DNA of 54,091 bases from Acidobacteriota bacterium. Lineage in GTDB: Bacteria > Acidobacteriota > Polarisedimenticolia > J045. Positions 8,649-16,648 of the stretch are shown in pieces. Numbering within the stretch: the first letter of the stretch is position 1; each line of letters opens with the position of its first letter. The stretch spans positions 1-54,091 of the forward strand of contig JALOKP010000005.1 of the NCBI GenBank assembly GCA_025456425.1. The letters run 5' to 3'. A model generated the notes under the pieces. That model was not told the origin of the DNA, made no database searches, and saw only the letters and a program-made list of their open reading frames with translations. The translations under genes and the position numbers were made by a program.

Positions 8649-9308
8649 CTAGAAGGTAAAACGCGGCGCCTCGCCGAGCAGCGCGCGCACCGGCGCGTAG
8701 CGCCGCCGGTGTTCGGGCGACGGGCCGAGGCTGGCCAGCGCGGCGAGGTGGTCGGAGGTCCCGTACCCCTTGTGCTGGGCGAAGCCGTAGCCCGGGTAGC
8801 GCGCGTCGAGGTCCTGCATCAGTCCGTCGCGGTGGACCTTCGCCAGGATGCTCGCGGCGGCGATGCAGAGGTGGCGGTGGTCCCCGCCGACCACGGCCTG
8901 CTGCGGAATCGGGACGTCGGGCAGGCGCCGGGCGTCGATCAGCACGAAGTCCGGCGCGGGAGAGAGCGACAGCACCGCGCGGGTCATGCCGCGGATCGCC
9001 GCCACCAGCGGCCCGACGGCGTCGACCTCCGCCGCCGGCACGACCGCGATCGACCAGGCGATGGCGCGCTGGCGGATCTCCTCGGCCAGCGTCTCACGCT
9101 GGCGCGCGGTGAGCCGCTTGCTGTCGTCGACGCCGAGCAGACCCGTGCCGGAGCGCAGCGCCACCGCGGCCGCGACGAGCGGCCCGGCCAGCGGCCCAGC
9201 CCCTGCCTCGTCCGTCCCCGCGATGCAGCGGTAGCCCTCGAGGCGCAGCTCGCGCTCGCGGCGCAGCAGCTCGTGGTGGTGATCGGTCTGGTCGGTCCGA
9301 CGGGACAT
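8649..9308 (-). CDS. rnhB: Ribonuclease HII
   Basis: Endonuclease of 219 residues that nicks RNA-DNA hybrids and single ribonucleotides in DNA. The four acidic catalytic residues fit GTDEAG, VDDSKRLT, LIDARRLP and SILAKVHRD. One signature is changed: the junction-sensing GRG motif (usually DEAGRGPLAG) reads GAG (DEAGAGPLAG). The ATG at 9308 is chosen because MSRRTDQTDHHH leads directly into the conserved domain; the frame stays open further upstream but runs into tmk. There is no Shine-Dalgarno sequence, and TAGAAT lies 8 nt before the ATG, so it may be leaderless. It is divergent from tmk. Confidence 0.9.
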   Translation of the reverse strand: MSRRTDQTDHHHELLRRERELRLEGYRCIAGTDEAGAGPLAGPLVAAAVALRSGTGLLGVDDSKRLTARQRETLAEEIRQRAIAWSIAVVPAAEVDAVGPLVAAIRGMTRAVLSLSPAPDFVLIDARRLPDVPIPQQAVVGGDHRHLCIAAASILAKVHRDGLMQDLDARYPGYGFAQHKGYGTSDHLAALASLGPSPEHRRRYAPVRALLGEAPRFTF

Positions 9309-9316
9309 GCGCGGGG

Positions 9317-9326
9317 ATTCTATAAT
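9317..9326. promoter_or_regulatory. Overlapping divergent -10 elements for rnhB and tmk
   Basis: On the plus strand TATAAT (9321-9326) is a perfect -10 consensus 74 bp upstream of tmk. On the minus strand the overlapping TAGAAT (9322-9317) ends 8 nt before the rnhB ATG. Neither has an obvious -35. The AT-rich decamer stands out in a very GC-rich background. Confidence 0.6.
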
Positions 9327-9348
9327 CACGGACCCCCGGCCCCGGGCC

Positions 9349-9366
9349 GTCACACACCTGTCACAC
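9349..9366. repeat. Direct repeat GTCACAC, 11-bp period
   Basis: GTCACAC occurs at 9349-9355 and again at 9360-9366, one helical turn apart, in the presumed tmk leader between the TATAAT box and the ATG. It could be an operator for a factor binding one DNA face; this is inference. Confidence 0.35.
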
Positions 9367-9399
9367 GGAGCCCTCGTCCGGGAGGCTGAAAGGCGGCCC

Positions 9400-10065
9400 A
9401 TGGCCCCCGATCGCGGGTTGTTCGTCACGTTGGAAGGGATCGAGGGGGCGGGCAAGTCGACCCAGGCCCGGCGGCTGGCGCGCGCCCTGGAGGCCGCGGG
9501 GCGGCAGGTCGTCTCCACCCGGGAGCCGGGGGGCGGAACCCCGCTGGGGGAGGCGCTGCGGGCACTGCTCAAGGACCCCGCCATCTGGCGTGACCTGGGG
9601 CTGGCCGAGATCTACCTCTACGCCGCCGCCCGCTGCCACCACCTCGAGTCTCTCGTGCTGCCGGCGCTGGAGCGCGGCGCGGTCGTGATCTGCGACCGCT
9701 ACCTCGATTCGACCCGCGTCTACCAGGGCTCGGGCCGCGGCCGGCCGCCCGACCTGATCGAGCAACTCCACGCGCTGCCGCCCCTGACGCTGCGGCCCGA
9801 TCGGACGCTGCTGCTCGACCTGCCGGTCGAGGAGGGGCTGGCCCGCGCGCGTCGGCGCACCGACGAGGCCCCCTCGGGCTACGACGAGGAGGACTTCGCC
9901 TTCTTCGGTCGCGTGCGGGACGGATTCCTGGCGATCGCGCGGCGCGAGCCGGAGCGGGTGCGGGTCGTCGACGGCAGCGGGCCGGAGGCGGTCGTGCATG
10001 CCCGCCTGGTCGCGGCGCTCGCCGACCTGGTCCCGGGGCTGACACCGGCGGAGCAGGCGCCATGA
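9400..10065 (+). CDS. tmk: Thymidylate kinase
   Basis: Phosphorylates dTMP to dTDP for DNA synthesis; 221 residues. The P-loop GIEGAGKSTQ is near the N-terminus, followed by STREPGGT-type REPGGGTPLGEALR, the DR(Y/H) motif CDRYLDSTRVYQG, and LLLDLPVEEGLARARRR before the lid region. The ATG at 9400 is preferred over earlier in-frame codons because the conserved domain begins 6 residues later and GGAGG lies at 9381-9385, a rather long spacing. The stop overlaps the holB start by 4 bp (ATGA), a common tmk-holB arrangement. Confidence 0.95.
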   Translation: MAPDRGLFVTLEGIEGAGKSTQARRLARALEAAGRQVVSTREPGGGTPLGEALRALLKDPAIWRDLGLAEIYLYAAARCHHLESLVLPALERGAVVICDRYLDSTRVYQGSGRGRPPDLIEQLHALPPLTLRPDRTLLLDLPVEEGLARARRRTDEAPSGYDEEDFAFFGRVRDGFLAIARREPERVRVVDGSGPEAVVHARLVAALADLVPGLTPAEQAP

Positions 10066-11138
10066 GCGAGGCGGCGTCCCCTCCCCCGCTCTCCGGGCTG
10101 CTCGGGCAGGAGCCCGCGATCGAGGCGTTGACTGCGCTCGCCGGGCGCGCGCTGGCGGGCGACGCGGTCCCGCCGCTGCTGCTGTTCGGCCCCGACGGGG
10201 TCGGCAAGCGGACCGCGGCGCTCGCGTTCGCCTCGACCCTGGCCTGCCTGCGGCGCGCGGGGACCGACGCCTGCGGGCGCTGCGGCCCCTGCCGCCGGAT
10301 CGCCGGCGCGGAGGCGATCACCGCGCTGCGCGAGGGGGCGACCGCGCAGGACGCGCCCCGCTCCTACCCCGACTCCGGCCTGGTCTCGATCCCGAAGGGG
10401 AAGACCCGGATCTCCGTGCTGCAGGCCCGCGACATCGCGCAGTCGCTGTCGCTCCAGCCTTTCGAGCTGAGTCGGCGGATCTACGTCGTCGACCCCGCCG
10501 ACGCGCTGACCCCCGGCGCGGCCAACGCGCTGCTCAAGTCGCTGGAGGAGCCGCCCCCCTACGGCGTGCTCGTGCTGGTCACGGCCGCCCCCTGGGCGCT
10601 GCCGATCACCGTCCGTTCGCGGCTGCGCGCGGTCCGGTTCCGGCCGCTGCCGGAGCAGATCGTCCGGCGGCTGCTGGAGGCCGAGGGGCTCGAGCCGGCC
10701 GAGGCCGAGACGCGGGCGCGGCGCGCCGCCGGCAGCCTGGCGCGGGCCCGCGCGCTGGACCTGGAGGGGGAGGCCACGCGCCTCGAGGCCTGGCTGCAGA
10801 TCCTCGAGCGGCTCGGAGCGCGCGCCCCCGCGCCGCCGCTGGCGGTGCTGGCCGGCGAGACCTTCGGCGGGTCGGCGGCCGAGGCGCTGGAGGGGCTGGC
10901 CGCGCTGCTCGCCGTGCTGCGCGACGTCGCCGCCGCGCACGCCGGCGCGGCGCCGCGGACGCTCTCGCCCGCGGCCGCGGCCCGTCTCGCGCCGGCCGCG
11001 ACGGCACTGCTGGGGCCCGCGCTCGACCGCGCCGAAGCGGTCGAGACGCTGCGGCGCGAGATCGTGTCGATCAACCGCAACCCGCGGCTGGGGGTCGAAG
11101 GCGCGGTGCTGGCGCTGGCCGGCGCGCTCCGTCCCTGA
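10062..11138 (+). CDS. holB: DNA polymerase III subunit delta'
   Basis: AAA+ clamp-loader subunit of 358 residues that works with delta and tau/gamma to load the beta clamp. The Walker A motif GPDGVGKRT is intact. A four-cysteine zinc module is partly visible as DACGRCGPCRRI, with another cysteine in TLACLRRAG. SLEEPPPYGVLVLVT and the sensor/SRC-like PITVRSRLRAVRF are typical. A spacer rich in charged residues lies between the zinc module and the ALLKSLEEP region. It is coupled to tmk by ATGA. The small DUF3467 gene follows 28 bp later. Confidence 0.9.
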   Translation: MSEAASPPPLSGLLGQEPAIEALTALAGRALAGDAVPPLLLFGPDGVGKRTAALAFASTLACLRRAGTDACGRCGPCRRIAGAEAITALREGATAQDAPRSYPDSGLVSIPKGKTRISVLQARDIAQSLSLQPFELSRRIYVVDPADALTPGAANALLKSLEEPPPYGVLVLVTAAPWALPITVRSRLRAVRFRPLPEQIVRRLLEAEGLEPAEAETRARRAAGSLARARALDLEGEATRLEAWLQILERLGARAPAPPLAVLAGETFGGSAAEALEGLAALLAVLRDVAAAHAGAAPRTLSPAAAARLAPAATALLGPALDRAEAVETLRREIVSINRNPRLGVEGAVLALAGALRP

Positions 11139-11166
11139 CCGTTCCGAACCGGAGAGGAGTCCCGCG

Positions 11167-11469
11167 ATGTCCGACAAGCCCGCGGCGCGGCCCCAGGCCC
11201 CGCAGCTCACGATCAAGATCAGCGAGGAGATGCAGCGCGGGGCCTACGCCAACCGCGTCGTGATCGGCCACACCCGCGACGAGTTCGTCTTCGACTTCAT
11301 CGCCGAGCTGCCGCCGGGACCGTGCGTGGTGGCGCGGGTGATCACCGCGCCGGCTCACGCCGCGGCCCTGCTCGACGCGCTGGCCGAGAACGTCGCGCGC
11401 TACGAGAAGGACCACGGCGCGATCCGGCGCGGCGCGCCACCGATGCCGCCGCCGCAGTTCAGCGCCTGA
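11167..11469 (+). CDS. DUF3467 domain protein
   Basis: Small acidic protein of 100 residues, function unknown. The core ISEEMQRGAYANRVVIGHT followed by DEFVFDFIAELP and ARVITAPAHAAALLDAL is the DUF3467 pattern. The proline-rich tail (GAPPMPPPQFSA) is also usual for this family. GGAGAGGAG upstream is a good ribosome binding site. It lies behind tmk-holB on the same strand and converges on the aspartyl protease gene, with 28 bp between the stops. Confidence 0.85.
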   Translation: MSDKPAARPQAPQLTIKISEEMQRGAYANRVVIGHTRDEFVFDFIAELPPGPCVVARVITAPAHAAALLDALAENVARYEKDHGAIRRGAPPMPPPQFSA

Positions 11470-11497
11470 CCCGGGGCCGCAGGCCGCGGCGCGCCGC

Positions 11498-13117
11498 TCA
11501 GCGCCCCTTCCCGGACGCGGGCGCGATCGCAAGCAGCGCGGTCCCGGAGGCCAGGTCGACCTCGAGCGTTCCCCGGCCCAGGAGGTCGAGCCCGATGAAC
11601 GCGACGAGACCGACGCCGGCGTGGCGCGCGCGGTCCGCGAGGTCGATCACTCCCGCCTCCCGGACCGCCTCGTCGGCACCCGCGGCCGAGACGCGCACGG
11701 CCGGCAGCACGCCGGCGAACGCCACCTGGCCGCCGTAGGCCGAGGCCGAGCGCTGGCCGCGCTGGGTCAGCGTCGCGATCTCTTCCGCCGCGGAGAGATC
11801 GATCAGCGTGCGCGAGGCGCCGGTGTCGAGCAGCGCCAGCCCCTCGACCGCGCCCGTCGGGCCGGTGAGGCGCGCCGGGACGAGCAGCTGCCCCTCGACC
11901 TCGACGATCGGGACGCGCGGCGCGGCGGGCCAGGGGTCGAGCGCCAGCGGGTCGTCGCCGTCCTCGACCGCCGCCGCCTCCTCGATCGTCGCGGTCATCG
12001 CCGCGGCGTCGAACCGGATCCGCGTGCCACCGAGGACGTCGAAGCCGACGATCGCGCGGTAGACCCCCTGCGGGTGCAGCGACCCCTCGGCCACCACGCC
12101 GAGCGCGTCGGCGAACCGCACCGGGCCGAAATCCAGGCGGGGGACGATCGCGCGCTCGACGCCGTGCTCCTTGTCGCCGCCGCCGCCGACCAGCGTCCCG
12201 CTCGAGACCGGCTGCAGCGCCAGTTTGCGGGCCGCGTTGTCCGCGAGGTGCAGGCCGGAGGCCCCGCTGTCGAACAGCGCCGGGACGCTCCCCTTCTCGT
12301 CGAGGCCGAGCCTCACGATCCAGCCGTTGACCTGGCCCGGCCGCACGGCATAGGGCTCGAGCGGCAGCGTTCCCGGCAGCTCCGCCTTCTCCAGCGTCCA
12401 GATCGGCCGCTCGCCCAGCAGCTCGAGGAAATCGAGCGTCTCGCGCGCGGCGCGGACCCGGTCGGGCGGCTCGCCGCGGGCCGGGGCGGCGTCGAGATAG
12501 CGGGCGAGCAGCGCGCGTGAGGCGGCGCGGCCCTCGGCGATCCGCGAGAGCGCGAGCAGTGCCCCGGTCTCCTGCGGATCGAGCGCCAGCGCGCGCTCGA
12601 GTGCGGCGCGCGCCGCGCGCGGGCGGAAGCGCGCCGAGAGCACGCGGCCGAGCGTGGTCCAGGCCAGCGTCGTGCGCTCGTCGAGCGCGAGCGCGGCGCG
12701 GGCCGAGTTCCACGCGTCGCGGGGGCGGCCGCAGCGCCACGAGAGCAGCGCGTGCCAGGCCAGCAGGTCGGCGTCGGGCGGCTGCTGCGGGCCGTTCGCG
12801 ATCCGGTCGGCCGCACTGCAGGCCCCGCGCCCCGCGCGGTGCAGTGCGTCGGCCAGCGCCAGCCCGTGCGCCGCGCACTCCCGGTCCTCGTCGGCGGCCG
12901 CCTCGACCGCGCGGCGCTCGAGCAGCGCCGCGCTCTCGCCGAGGCGGGCCGCGCCCGCCGCCGGGCAGCGCGCGACGACCAGCGGGGGGACCGCGGCGTC
13001 CACCGGCGGCGCCTCGGGGGCGGCCTGGGCCCGGGCCGGAGACGGCCCCGGAACGGCCGCCGCCAGTCCCGCGAGCAGCATCGCGAGCGGGCGAGCAGCG
13101 CGGCCGGCCGAGCTCAT
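11498..13117 (-). CDS. Secreted protein with TPR-like region and two retropepsin-like aspartyl protease domains
   Basis: A 539-residue exported protein. An N-terminal signal peptide (LAMLLAGLAAAVPGPSPARAQA) is followed by an alanine-rich helical TPR-like region up to about residue 225. Two retropepsin-type domains follow: the first has FDSGASGLH with D283, the second LDTGASRTLI with D431, each followed later by a hydrophobic-hydrophobic-Gly segment (IVGFDVLGG and FIGLDLLGRG). One chain therefore carries both active-site aspartates, as in a pseudo-dimeric protease. The substrate is unknown. The start overlaps the methyltransferase stop by 4 bp (ATGA), so the pair is translationally coupled. 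Confidence 0.82.
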   Translation of the reverse strand: MSSAGRAARPLAMLLAGLAAAVPGPSPARAQAAPEAPPVDAAVPPLVVARCPAAGAARLGESAALLERRAVEAAADEDRECAAHGLALADALHRAGRGACSAADRIANGPQQPPDADLLAWHALLSWRCGRPRDAWNSARAALALDERTTLAWTTLGRVLSARFRPRAARAALERALALDPQETGALLALSRIAEGRAASRALLARYLDAAPARGEPPDRVRAARETLDFLELLGERPIWTLEKAELPGTLPLEPYAVRPGQVNGWIVRLGLDEKGSVPALFDSGASGLHLADNAARKLALQPVSSGTLVGGGGDKEHGVERAIVPRLDFGPVRFADALGVVAEGSLHPQGVYRAIVGFDVLGGTRIRFDAAAMTATIEEAAAVEDGDDPLALDPWPAAPRVPIVEVEGQLLVPARLTGPTGAVEGLALLDTGASRTLIDLSAAEEIATLTQRGQRSASAYGGQVAFAGVLPAVRVSAAGADEAVREAGVIDLADRARHAGVGLVAFIGLDLLGRGTLEVDLASGTALLAIAPASGKGR

Positions 13118-14487
13118 GAGTCCGCCCCGCGGGGTGCGAGCCGCACCGCCGCTTCGAGGTGCGGTGTCTGCGGGAACAGGTCGACGGCGGCGATCTCCAC
13201 CGGGTCGAGCCCCGCTTCGGAGAAGGCGCGGAGGTCGCGGGCCAGCGTCGCGGCGTGACACGAGACCACCACGACCGCGCGCGGCTCGAGGGCCGCGATC
13301 GCGCGGGGAAGCTCCGGGCCGAGGCCGGCCCGCGGCGGGTTCGCGGTCACGGCGTCGAAGCGCACGCCGGCCCGGGCCAGTTGCAGCGCGGCCGACTGCG
13401 CGTCCCCGGCGCGGAACTCGGTCCGGGAGCGGCCGGCAAGCCGGGCGCTGCGCCGCGCCCGCTCGACGGTCGCCGGGTCGCTCTCGATCCCCAGGACCTC
13501 GTCGTCCGGGCCGGCGGCCAGCAGACCGATCGCCCCCGAACCGCAGAAGAGGTCGAGCAGGCGGCGCGGCGAGGGGCCGGCCGGCTCGAGCAGGCGCCGG
13601 ACCTCGGCGTAGAGCGACGCGGCGGCGCCGGGATTGACTTGCAGGAAGGTCGTCGCACCCAGTTCCAGCTCCGCGCCGCCGATCCGCTCGACCAGCTCGG
13701 CGGCGCCGGCGAGGAGCGCCTCGTCCGCCCCCTCGCCGGGGAGCCCGAGGATCCGCACGACGCCGGCCAGCCCCGGCTCGGCCTCGGTCAGCTCGCGCGC
13801 CGCGCGGTCCAGCTCCGGCGCCGGCCCGGGCGGACCGAATACCACCAGCAGCCCCTGCCCCTGGGCGAACGAGTGGCGAGACTCGAGCTGCGCCGGCCAC
13901 CACGCGCCGGGCGGGGAGAGCGCGTCGAGGCGCGCCAGCAGCGCGCGCGCGAGGCGCGAAGAGCAGGCCGGCGCCAGACGGCAGTCGTCGACGGGCACGA
14001 TCGCCCCGCCGGCGCCGCGCGGGTGGAACCCGAACGCCGGGCCGTCGGCGCGCGGCGCCACCGCGAAACGGACCCGCCCGCGGTAGCGCAGCGGCTCCGG
14101 CGAGGCGATCACGGGCGCGACCCGCGGCCCCGCGAACCCGCCGATCCGGCGCAGCGTCTGCTCGAGGTGACGGACCTTCAGCGCGAGCTGGGCCCCCGGC
14201 TCCAGAACCATCAGCGGACAGCCGCCGCACGACGGCTGGTGCGGGCACGGGGGCTCGACGCGAGCCGCCGAGCGGCGCGGCAGGTCGAGCAGCTCGGCCT
14301 CGACCACGCCGCGCCGGGCGCGGCCGACACGGACCTCGGCGCGATCGCCCGGCACCGCACCCGGGACGAAGTAGACCCAGCCCTCGTGCCGCGCCACGCC
14401 GGCGCCTTCCGAGGTCAGGTCCTCGATCTCGACGGCGAGGCGCGCGCCGGGACGCGGCGGCGCCGGGCGGGCCGGTTGCGGACGCAT
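13114..14487 (-). CDS. TrmA/RlmD-family 23S rRNA (uracil-5)-methyltransferase
   Basis: SAM-dependent RNA uracil C5 methyltransferase of 457 residues; the target (U747 or U1939 type in 23S rRNA) cannot be fixed from sequence alone. It has an N-terminal TRAM domain (VEIEDLTSEGAGVARHEG), a 4Fe-4S cysteine set (CPHQPSCGGCPLM plus CRLAP), the SAM motif LDLFCGSGAIGL, TANPPRAGL, the catalytic cysteine in VVVSCHAATLARDL, and FPQTPHLEAAV. No ribosome binding site is visible, and TATGCT ends 9 nt before the ATG, so the transcript is possibly leaderless. It is followed by the secreted aspartyl protease with a 4-bp overlap. Confidence 0.88.
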   Translation of the reverse strand: MRPQPARPAPPRPGARLAVEIEDLTSEGAGVARHEGWVYFVPGAVPGDRAEVRVGRARRGVVEAELLDLPRRSAARVEPPCPHQPSCGGCPLMVLEPGAQLALKVRHLEQTLRRIGGFAGPRVAPVIASPEPLRYRGRVRFAVAPRADGPAFGFHPRGAGGAIVPVDDCRLAPACSSRLARALLARLDALSPPGAWWPAQLESRHSFAQGQGLLVVFGPPGPAPELDRAARELTEAEPGLAGVVRILGLPGEGADEALLAGAAELVERIGGAELELGATTFLQVNPGAAASLYAEVRRLLEPAGPSPRRLLDLFCGSGAIGLLAAGPDDEVLGIESDPATVERARRSARLAGRSRTEFRAGDAQSAALQLARAGVRFDAVTANPPRAGLGPELPRAIAALEPRAVVVVSCHAATLARDLRAFSEAGLDPVEIAAVDLFPQTPHLEAAVRLAPRGADS

Positions 14488-14496
14488 CGTGGGGGC

Positions 14497-14502
14497 AGCA
14501 TA
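14497..14502 (-). promoter_or_regulatory. -10 box of a probable leaderless promoter for the methyltransferase gene
   Basis: TATGCT on the minus strand ends 9 nt before the ATG at 14487. There is no Shine-Dalgarno sequence and no clear -35. Confidence 0.4.
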
Positions 14503-14524
14503 CCCCGCATCCGGCGCGTTTTCT

Positions 14525-14534
14525 GGCAGACTCG
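14525..14534 (+). promoter_or_regulatory. GGCAGACTCG box upstream of nnr
   Basis: This 10-mer starts 28 nt before the nnr ATG and is followed by the GGGAGG ribosome binding site. The identical sequence precedes two other genes (16624 and 45133) at nearly the same distance. With the preceding T it resembles a weak extended -10 (TGGCAGACT). Confidence 0.4.
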
Positions 14535-14552
14535 ACCGGGAGGACGACGGCG

Positions 14553-16166
14553 ATGGACGTGCTCGACGGCGAGCGGATGCGGCAGGCGGACCGGATCGCG
14601 ATCGAGAAGATGAAGATCCCGGGCCTGGTGCTGATGGAAAACGCCGGGCGCGCGGTCGCCGAGGCGATGCTCGACGAGTTCGCCGGCCTCACGGAGCGGC
14701 GGGTCTTCGTGGTCGCCGGGCCGGGGAACAACGGCGGCGATGGTTTCGTCGCGGCGCGGCACCTGGCACGGTTCGGGATCTCCGCGGTCGTGCTGCTGGT
14801 CGGCGCGACGCGCGCGAAGCTCGCCGGCGACACCGCGGCGATGGCGGCCGCCTGGCACGGGATCGGCGGTGAGACGATCGAGATCCCGGACACGAAGCGC
14901 TGGCACGCCGCGGCGGCGTTCCTCCCGGGCGACGTGATCGTCGACGCGCTGTTCGGGACCGGGCTCGACCGGCCGCTGGCGGGGCTGCCGGCGGAAGTGG
15001 TCGAGACGATCAACCGCGCCGCCGACGCCGGGACCGCGGTGGTCGCGGTCGATCTCCCGTCGGGGCTGTCCGCCTCGTCCTCCGAGGTCCCGGGGCCGGC
15101 GGTGCAGGCCGACCTGACCGTGACCTTCGCCCGCCCGAAGGTGGCGCACCTGCTGCCCCCGGCCGAGCACCTCTGCGGCACGGTCACCGTGGCCGACATC
15201 GGGATCCCCGACGCTGCGATCTACGCCACCGACCCCGACCTGCACTGGGTGCTGCTCGACGAGGCGGCGCTGATGCTCCCCGAGCGCGCGCCGGAGGACC
15301 ACAAGGGACACTGCGGACACGTGCTGGTCGTCGCCGGGAGCACCGGCAGGGCGGGCGCCGCGGCGCTGACCGGCTGGGGCGCGCTGCGCGCGGGGGCGGG
15401 ACTGGTGACGGTCGCGGCGCCGGCGCCGGCGCGGGCCGAGGTCGGGCAGTTCGCCGCGGAACTGATGACCGAGGCCCTGCCCGCCACGCGCGACGGCGTG
15501 CTGACGAAGGGGGCGGCGGCGCGCGCGCTCGACCTGGCCGGGGACTGCTCGGTGCTGGCGGTCGGGCCGGGACTGGGCGCCGGTGCGGCGGCCGAGGTCC
15601 GCGCGCTGGTGAAGGACGCGCCGATCCCGGTCGTGCTCGACGCCGACGGGATCAACGCCTTCGCCGGCCGACTGACCGCGCTGGCGCGCCGCCGGGCGCC
15701 GCTGGTCGCCACGCCCCACCCGGGCGAGGCGGCGCGGCTGCTGGGTGCGAGCGTCGAGGAAGTGCAGGCCGACCGGGTCGCCGCGGCGCGGGCGATCGCG
15801 CGCGGCGCGAACGCGGTCGCCGTGCTGAAGGGCTACCGCACGATCGTCGCGGACCCCTCGGGGACGGCCTTCATCAACCCCTCCGGCAACCCGGGGATGG
15901 CGACGGCCGGGATGGGCGACGCGCTGACCGGGATCGTCGCCGGGCTGATGGCGCAGGGCCTCGAGCCGCTCGACGCGGCCGTGCTGGGCGTCTTCCTGCA
16001 CGGGCTCGCCGCCGACATCGCGATCGACGACGGCACGGAGACGGAGGCGACGCTGACCGCCGGCGCGGTCCTGGAGGCGCTCTCCGAGGCCTTCGAGCGG
16101 CTCGGCGACGCGGCGGCCGAAGAGGACGGCGCGGAGGGCGCGGACGGCGCCGGGCACGCTCACTGA
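14553..16166 (+). CDS. nnr: Bifunctional NAD(P)H-hydrate epimerase / ADP-dependent NAD(P)HX dehydratase
   Basis: Repairs hydrated NADH and NADPH; 537 residues, normal for the fused form. The N-terminal YjeF_N epimerase part has MRQADRIAIE, VLMENAGRAVAE and VVAGPGNNGGDGFVAARHL. The C-terminal ribokinase-like dehydratase begins near residue 245 with HKGHCGHVLVVAGSTG and includes TPHPGEAARLLG and the signature NPSGNPGMATAGMGDALTG. GGGAGGACG precedes the ATG. tsaE follows after 5 bp, the same nnr-tsaE order seen in E. coli, and the two are surely one transcription unit. Confidence 0.95.
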   Translation: MDVLDGERMRQADRIAIEKMKIPGLVLMENAGRAVAEAMLDEFAGLTERRVFVVAGPGNNGGDGFVAARHLARFGISAVVLLVGATRAKLAGDTAAMAAAWHGIGGETIEIPDTKRWHAAAAFLPGDVIVDALFGTGLDRPLAGLPAEVVETINRAADAGTAVVAVDLPSGLSASSSEVPGPAVQADLTVTFARPKVAHLLPPAEHLCGTVTVADIGIPDAAIYATDPDLHWVLLDEAALMLPERAPEDHKGHCGHVLVVAGSTGRAGAAALTGWGALRAGAGLVTVAAPAPARAEVGQFAAELMTEALPATRDGVLTKGAAARALDLAGDCSVLAVGPGLGAGAAAEVRALVKDAPIPVVLDADGINAFAGRLTALARRRAPLVATPHPGEAARLLGASVEEVQADRVAAARAIARGANAVAVLKGYRTIVADPSGTAFINPSGNPGMATAGMGDALTGIVAGLMAQGLEPLDAAVLGVFLHGLAADIAIDDGTETEATLTAGAVLEALSEAFERLGDAAAEEDGAEGADGAGHAH

Positions 16167-16171
16167 GCGCG

Positions 16172-16615
16172 ATGGGCGATCCCCTCTCCAGCCTCTGCCG
16201 CGGCGAGGACGCGACGCGCGACGCGGGACGGGCGCTGGGCGAGGCGCTCGAACCGGGCGCGCTGGTCGCGCTGGAGGGGGACCTCGGGGCCGGCAAAACG
16301 GTTTTCGTGCGCGGCCTGGCGGAAGGCCTCGGGCACGACCCGGAGGCGGTCGCCTCCCCCAGCTTCGTGCTCGCGGTCGAGCATCCGGGCGGGCGGATTC
16401 CGCTGCTGCACGTCGACCTCTACCGGCTGGCCGCGGGGGCGGGCGTCGACGACCTGGGGATCGACGAGGCGCTCGGCCGGGGCTGGGTCGTCGCGGTCGA
16501 GTGGGGAGAGCGGCTGCCGCCGACCCTGCGTCACGCCGCCTGGCGGGTGATCCTGGGGCCCGCCGCGGGACACGGCGACGACGCGCGCGCGGTCACGATC
16601 CTAGCCCCCGCCTGA
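16172..16615 (+). CDS. tsaE: tRNA threonylcarbamoyladenosine biosynthesis ATPase TsaE
   Basis: P-loop ATPase of 147 residues that works with TsaB and TsaD to make t6A37 in tRNAs reading ANN codons. Visible motifs are LEGDLGAGKTVFVRGLAEGLG (Walker A near residue 40), ASPSFVLAVEH, LLHVDLYRL and VAVEWGERLPPTL. It begins 5 bp after nnr. The gene for the next secreted protein starts 33 bp downstream with its own promoter-like box, which overlaps this intergenic stretch. Confidence 0.94.
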   Translation: MGDPLSSLCRGEDATRDAGRALGEALEPGALVALEGDLGAGKTVFVRGLAEGLGHDPEAVASPSFVLAVEHPGGRIPLLHVDLYRLAAGAGVDDLGIDEALGRGWVVAVEWGERLPPTLRHAAWRVILGPAAGHGDDARAVTILAPA

Positions 16616-16623
16616 AGGTCCGT

Positions 16624-16633
16624 GGCAGACTCG
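16624..16633 (+). promoter_or_regulatory. GGCAGACTCG box upstream of the beta-helix-like gene
   Basis: Second exact copy of the 10-mer, starting 25 nt before the GTG at 16649 and followed by CGGAGGA. It suggests that this gene can be transcribed separately from nnr-tsaE. Confidence 0.4.
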
Positions 16634-16648
16634 CGGTCGGAGGACGCC

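Noticed and set aside
9327-9399. T-box or other riboswitch in the tmk leader
   Set aside because: The leader is only about 65 nt and shows no T-box sequence or specifier arm, just the GTCACAC repeat.
13118-15199. Extension of the aspartyl protease frame upstream by nearly 700 codons
   Set aside because: The extension runs through the methyltransferase and antisense to nnr and is Arg/Ala/Pro low complexity; the ATG at 13117 with signal peptide and ATGA coupling is the real start.
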